Part shown: one piece after another, positions 58,686 through 64,000 of the stretch | How the letters are laid out: every line of letters starts with the position of its first letter | Numbering within the stretch: the stretch's first letter is position 1 | Assembly: GCA_025201375.1 (NCBI GenBank) | Contig: JAIWZP010000001.1 | Coordinates: 186,001 to 250,000 of the forward strand | Direction: 5' to 3' | Source: Gongronella butleri | Lineage: Eukaryota > Mucoromycota > Mucoromycetes > Mucorales > Cunninghamellaceae | DNA: 64,000 nt | Notes under the pieces: model-generated | The model's database searches: none | Told to the model about the DNA's origin: nothing | What the model saw: only the letters and a program-made list of their open reading frames with translations | Position numbers and translations under genes: made by a program

Positions 58686-59069
58686 TCAGGGCGCAAAAAT
58701 GCAAAAAAAAAAAAAGAACACATTTTACCCATTTCCCATCCCCCTTGTGTTTTTTTTTATGATAATTGTTTTGCCTCGTCCCCTTTTCTTTCTGTGCCAC
58801 TTCTTTTTTTGCATATATTGTCTTAGAATTGCAATCGTGTATTTATGCCGAAAATACGAAATATAATAAAAAACAACATATTTGAAGAAACACTCGGAGT
58901 TTGCAATAAAAATCAAGGTCACTTACCCAAACACAACGGCTTGTTCCAACACTTTCAACAAATCTTTTAAAGTATAATATGACGAAGATCGATAATCGCA
59001 AATAGTGCCTTTTAGAGTATTTTGGCTGCTTGCTGATGGATTTACAATTTTAATAGGACATCGACTCAT
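58686..59069. other. 3' flank of the glycosyltransferase-like gene
   Basis: This is an AT-rich tail with AATAAA near 58864 and 58905. No gene is present. Confidence 0.4.
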
Positions 59070-59805
59070 GGTCGAGTGCTTCCAGCGCTTCTCGTTCAAA
59101 TGAGCCCAATCTTGCATCTTTATGACCACTGGATGACGAACAACATGATTTTCGGAAACTATGGATTTTCCAAGGGGTGCAGTCGAGAATTCAACAATCG
59201 ACAAATTTAGGTCATCGGTTTACCGCGGCATCTAACGACATGATGATCACACCTTGGTAAGCGACAGAAATGCAATAAAAAACGTGGGTCCATTGACTGG
59301 GTTTTGCGTAAAACGCGAAAAGCTGCAACTTTTTCACCTCTAAGCAAACTCAACGAGGATTCGCCGCAGCGCCTTGAAAGTTGTTTCATCAGAAAGGCCA
59401 CGGCTCGCTGCGTACGGCTACATTGGTGATCAATGAAAAAAAATGATTTTTTGGCGCTTTTGACACGATTTCAAAACCATATGTATTTTTCGACGCGTGA
59501 TAAACCGTGTCAGGAGTCTACTTACACGCGTCTGTTTCCAATCATAAATATGCACCTGGCGCCTCTCTTGCTAGTGGAGGCGTCGGGCCACCGCTAAAGA
59601 CGCGTTTTTCCGTTGTCATTCGCCTGCAAAGGTTAATCTAAAATTACGAATTGCTCGTCAACCAGCAGATCGATCACGCTCTTTTTTGGCCCTTCTGATG
59701 GTATCTCCATGCATCCAGCTTGATGTGCAAGTTTGGCACCATTCTCGAGACCCATTTTTTCGATTTTGGTTTTGGAGCTTGCCACGGCCAAGATTTTGTT
59801 TCAAT
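59070..59805 (+). repeat. Dispersed repeat A, copy 3
   Basis: This is the best match to the copy at 24540-25275, collinear over about 730 bp in the same orientation. Shared blocks include CCACTGGATG, TTTTCGACGCGTGA, CTTGCTAGTGGA, TCTAAAATTA, a CTCGTC(A)ACCAGCAG segment and TTTGGAGCTTG. Confidence 0.8.
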
Positions 59806-59901
59806 TTTATGTTGTTTTTTTAATGTCTGGATGATGGAATGAATGGCGGGTCTATTACTACACAATAAAAACAAAACAAAACAAAAAGAAAGGAGGGAAG
59901 A

Positions 59902-61224
59902 CTATGATATTTTGGATGCTTCTGCAACGAGGGCATTGAACTCTGAATAAAAAAGGTCGCAGAGCCTGTGTGCGAGGTCCTTGTACTCTGGGTGATCGTC
60001 GGTGAGCATGGCAACATTGATCTTGTCGCCCCCATAAGACACCAAACCAACACTGATCGAGCTTTTGCCGGGCTGCGGCGGCAGGGCGCAAAATCGCTCA
60101 ATTGGCTCGCCGGCAAACGTGATTCGCTCCTGCGGGCCCGAGATGTTGGTGATGATGGCGTGCGGCAGGTTGGTGTACATGTTTTGCCAAAAGCGTGGCG
60201 GGACGAGGAACGGGAAATAGCGGAGAATGCGCTGTGTAATGACATGGTAGACAATGTAGGGCAAAATGGAGCGTTTGATGGTCATCATGCGCCGGTGGAT
60301 GAAGTGTAAAAAGGCGTGGTTGGAGCAATTGTCCGTGATATCAATTTCGACCATATCGCCAGTGACCTTGTTGGCCATGGACGCGTCCAGCGGATGACGG
60401 AATGACAGGGGCACGACGATGCGCACCTTGGACAGGAGCGACGTGTCGGCGTGGTATTGCTGGAGGTATTTGCGGAACGCGCGACAAAACACGAGGACCA
60501 TGATGTCATTGAGCGTGCAATGCTGTCGGTGGCGCGGCGACGACACGCGCCGAGCAAAGCTGCGCCACACACGTTCCCAGCCGGTTGCCTCGTGAGGGGG
60601 CTTCCGCAGCGAGAACGCGTGTTGAATCGCACGCACATCCGAAAACGACATATCCGGTGTCCACGCAATCCTTTTGCTTGTTGGCTGTGCACCATCGTAC
60701 ATGAGCGCATGCGCGCCCGTCCGCCGGAACAATAACGGCATCACCAGCACGGCCACGTCAGATAGGTCATGGATCACTTGATCCGCCACCCGCCGCATCC
60801 ATTCGCCTACACTCACCACCCACGACACCAAAAATACAAAAAACGACCACAGACCACCCAATGCCACCATGAAAATGGACTGATGGTCACCATGGTCCTG
60901 CGTAGACGCCGCCGTCGCCGCCGCCGCCGCCTTTTGCCGCTCTTGTGCTGCCGCCGCCTTTTGCCGGCTCTGCTGGAGTCGCTGGTGGAATTGATTCAGC
61001 TGGGCCTCGTGATTAAATGAGGTCGTGCTAGAAAACACGGAAAGCATGCACCCAATCCCATCCGACAGACTATGATGTGCTTTCCATAGAATCGCTGTGC
61101 GTCCACCGGCAAGCCCGGTGATGTAATGCAGTTGCCACAATGGCTGATTCGGTGCGAATGGAATCGCATACTATGAACAGGTTGAAAAAAAAAATGAGAA
61201 AAATGAGCACGTGTACCTTTTCCT

Positions 61225-61259
<35 letters not shown>

Positions 61260-61598
61260 CGCCTGATTGGCCATGTAGTCTTGCAGACAGGCGAGTGTCG
61301 GCTTTGCGAGCGTGTGAACGACAATGTGGTCCTTGTAGGACCAGTTTTGGGGCGGCCTACACCAAATTGGGGTTTCGAGGGGCGTCCCGTACTTTGGCAC
61401 GAGCGCAAACCGCGGGTGCTGGCTGCAGAGGTCGGCCAGTGCCTTTGTGACCAGAGTCATATCGAGCTGCCGCTGGAACTCCCACAAGCTGCAAATCGTC
61501 ATAAGGCGCGACGGGTGCTCGATTTGGAAAAAGAGGTTCTCCATGCCAGACAGGTGCTGGCCAAGCTCCCTTGAAAGCAATATCTGAGCCGAGGTCAT
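59902..61598 (-). CDS. WS/DGAT-type acyltransferase
   Basis: Two exons (61598-61263 and 61170-59902) give about 534 residues. N-terminal features are LSGMENLFFQIEHPSRLMTI and the HPRFALVPKYG segment. The catalytic HHxxxDG motif reads HHSLSDG at 144-150, preceded by LWQLHYITGL. The C-terminal half has CTLNDIMVLVF, RIVVPLSFRH and HAIITNISGPQERITFAG, the NxxGP block of the wax ester synthase/DGAT family. A hydrophobic segment and a basic linker lie at about 180-260. The only phase-consistent junction I could find uses GC rather than GT as the 5' splice site (CAG|GCGAGT). The family makes wax esters or triacylglycerol for lipid bodies. Substrate choice is unknown. Confidence 0.88.
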
Positions 61599-63270
61599 GG
61601 CTGGCGCAAAAAGGCAAAAAGCCAGGATCAAGGTAAAAGTGACAAAGTAAAAAAAGAGAAACCAAGAAAAACTGGGAAAAAAAGGCCAAGAAAGGAAGCG
61701 TAAAAAATAGCTCGTTAAAAAAAAAAAAAAAAAAAAGCTGGGCGGACTTGAGCGTGATCTTCTCATGCAACATCCGCCATGTTTGTTTGTACGTCCATCT
61801 GTCTTTTTTTTTCGCTGTCATCATAATGCAACCTTTTCAAACATTGATGCTGCACACCAGCTAATGTTCCCAGCGCCCCAAGTGTAGACTCATTTGAACG
61901 ACAAAGCGCAGATTTACAGGTTTCATGTGCAGATTTCATGAGAACATACATGTGCCTCGTGACAAACGACCAAAATACAATATCATACTGTACGGTACAG
62001 TACTATAAAAATGTTGCAAATCGCGATTTTCTCAATTTCATATATGTTGCGCTCTGGGTAAAAACTGTTCCATTGAAGAGAGACGCGCTTGGGTACAGTA
62101 TGATATCATTATTTCTGGTCCGCAAAGCTGATTTGATGATGGACGCATTTTGCAATGCATGCTGACAACACAACGCGACTAAAGAACGGAGGGCCGATTT
62201 TCTCGGCAATGGATTATGATGTCATACTGTAGATAAATTTTACAACATGCTATGATATGATGCTGCGACAAACGATGCAGAATTGATTCTCAATGACATC
62301 AGATGAACCCAGTCAGTTTCATCATGGACGTACCATCATGACGCCAAAACTGATCGACAGAAACTCCATTTTTTTTATCAAAAATAAGACTTTGATCTGC
62401 ATTTCCTCGAAACCGGCGTGATCGATTATCATATTTGCGTTTGACAATTTCGTCGTCTGTTTTTCCAACATGGTGTCGAAAACAACCAGAGGAGGTCCGC
62501 TGAGTCGTTTGCAGATGAATCCGGTGAACAACAACAATCAAATTATCATATCGATACAGTATGATACGTACAGTACAGTATTTTCACAAATTCAGTATTC
62601 AGCAGTGGCTCTCAAAATACTATACAAACCGTATTTTGTGGATCGGGATCAAATTGGCACCATTCAAAAGAAGAGTCACGGACACACGGTCGGAAGACGT
62701 CATTTCTGGAATGTTTGTTTGCTCGATGATGCCTCGATGCGTGACCTTTGTACTCTGTACGCTACTAATAGTTGTTACTTGTGAAAGCCGTACTTGTTGT
62801 GTGTTCAAACATACCAAAAATTATTTTCAACAACCTCGATGTTCTCACAACGGATTGGACAACAACACGCGGCGCTTTTATTAACGTGGCGGTGTCGAAA
62901 GCATCAGTTGAATTTTTACAGTATCATATGATATGATATTATAAAATGAGACCAAATACAGTATTTCATCGATGGATGGCTAAAACTGGCAGAGAAAAAT
63001 TACACTTTTTCATCAAAATTTTTGATTGCAATTTGTTCGACAACAACGGTGCATGGTGGTCTAATACGACGGTAAATCTGTGATTTATTTTACTGCAGCT
63101 TTACTACTACTGACAAACAGGAGGGCGGGGGGCAAAGAAGCATCTACGTACTGTAAAAAATGTACCGTACGATATGTTGTGTAAACTTTGCGAATAAGTG
63201 AGACAAAAGATGGGGTTTTTAATCTGAAAACAGCAGAGTGAAAAGAAAAGGAAAAGGGGAAATCTAAACA
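61599..63270. other. Repeat-rich intergenic region
   Basis: There is no gene. The left 150 bases are the acyltransferase promoter. A fragment of repeat A, inverted, is recognisable near 61830-61930 (CATTTGAACGAC and flanks). From 61975 on there are many TACAGTATGATA-type motifs (about 61981-62004, 62094-62112, 62222-62262, 62545-62580, 62918-62942). Confidence 0.5.
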
Positions 63271-63470
63271 AGGTGGGATTTTATAGGCGAAAAAATGGGT
63301 GTGTGGCAGATTCACCGGCCGACACCGGACTCTCAGCTCGGTCTGAGCTCAAGCGCTAGGCACGTTGGTGCGGCGCCCTGTCCGCAATGCACACAATGTG
63401 CATTGACGCGCCTAGCACCCCACAATTGGCGTGCCTGGCTGATTGAGCTCATTGTTCTCGTTGTTCACAT
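63271..63470 (+). repeat. Dispersed repeat D, copy 2
   Basis: This is nearly identical to the reverse complement of 385-600, but shorter at about six positions, each by three bases. The same reading frame (starting MGVWQIHRP) stays open. The central palindrome is kept although its middle bases differ from copy 1. Confidence 0.8.
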
Positions 63471-63656
63471 GTTGTATGATGATAATGGGATAATTTACAG
63501 TGCGCTATGATATCATACGTAGCTTGGGTTTGAACTTTTTGCATCAGTCATTTCTGCAGGCTGCTGCTGCTGCCATCACCACCGCACTACTGTAACAAGC
63601 GAAGAACAAAAATATCATACTGTAGTGTTGCAAAATAAAAAAATAAAAATAATGCC

Positions 63657-64000
63657 AAAAAAATTCCATGCAATTTACGCACCTTAATTTGGAAGTGTCA
63701 AACCTTAAATTTTTGCAAAAAAATATTGCCCAAAGTTGACACTTTTCTCAGTCGATCGCCGTTCATGCATCACTCTTTGGATTTTTTCTGAAGGTGGGGC
63801 GATCTGCCATTTTGTCTGCCAATTGCAAATTGTCGAAGTTACCTGTTTGAGATGCATTGATCACTCGGAGTTCGAATTTTCCCAAATTTGGCGTTTTCTG
63901 AGATTGAAATGTGTGACCCCTGAGTGACCCCTGAATTTTTCAAAAGTGGTCGTAGCGATCTGGGGGTTTAAGCATTTCTGTTGTCAATCTTGACATGGAT
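63657..64000 (+). repeat. Dispersed repeat C, copy 2 (runs off window)
   Basis: This copy is collinear with 15657-16010 and cut by the window end. It is shorter than the other copy at most indel sites, but contains one 11-base duplication (GTGACCCCTGA) near 63912-63933 that copy 1 lacks. Confidence 0.85.

Noticed and set aside
61599..61766. Upstream ATG extending the WS/DGAT protein by 56 residues
   Set aside because: The extension is made of Phe runs read from poly-A/T leader sequence. The ATG at 61598 starts directly before the conserved domain.
1..64000. tRNA, rRNA or snRNA genes
   Set aside because: I looked for B-box GGTTCGANNCC-like sequences with a matching A box and for conserved rRNA blocks and saw none convincing. 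A covariance-model scan would be decisive.
1..64000. Intact transposon or integrated virus
   Set aside because: No reverse transcriptase, transposase, integrase or capsid motif was seen in any frame. Only non-coding repeat families are present.

Overview
This 64 kb window is nuclear DNA of a fungus. The protein-coding genes are interrupted by short GT-AG introns, mostly 55-230 bp, that often carry long poly-A or poly-T runs. The gene set is fungal: a PacC/Rim101 pH regulator, an HMG-box factor of the mating-type/Ste11 kind, a fungal GATA-like zinc finger, a GH18 chitinase, a DUF4436 membrane protein and Atg5. The early-diverging lineages (Mucoromycota, Mortierellomycota, Glomeromycotina, Zoopagomycota) seem most likely from intron density and repeat style. 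I cannot name the species; that placement is inference.

Layout. At 0-1 kb there is intergenic DNA with one copy of a repeat that recurs inverted near 63.3 kb. At 1.1-1.7 kb is a small unknown gene. From 2.1 to 13.6 kb five genes lie in a row on the minus strand: a degenerate hexokinase-like protein, an AP-1 type beta-adaptin, PacC/Rim101, a G3BP/Nxt3-like NTF2+RRM protein and a small mitochondrial membrane protein. From 13.6 to 17.6 kb is a repeat island with a ~125-bp tandem repeat, a 41-bp repeat array arranged as a giant inverted repeat, and a dispersed repeat. From 17.6 to 24.0 kb come an ankyrin protein, ribosomal proteins eL43 and uL29 sharing a ~200-bp bidirectional promoter, and the HMG-box factor. 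From 26.4 to 32.3 kb come a chorismate-lyase-like protein, HSP90 with a heat-shock element, and a chitinase. From 33.5 to 44.4 kb come DUF4436, ATG5, a TBC protein with both catalytic fingers replaced, and a START-domain protein. From 45 to 62 kb, genes are sparser: a possible small ORF, a GATA-like factor, TMEM14, a CYSTM peptide, a type II membrane glycosyltransferase-like protein and a WS/DGAT acyltransferase. The last 2.4 kb is repeat-rich.

The genes are not a pathway cluster. They are mostly housekeeping genes (translation, folding, vesicle coats, autophagy) and regulators. I see no secondary-metabolite, viral or intact transposon cluster. Gene models were built by hand from reading frame, splice-site phase and family conservation. 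In every multi-exon model the phases close exactly, but no transcript evidence is available.

The most notable points are two likely pseudo-enzymes (hexokinase-like and TBC), the 41-bp inverted array, and several families of non-coding dispersed repeats. In two of these families the copies at ~63.3-64 kb are almost always shortened relative to their partners, by losing one unit of a short direct repeat.
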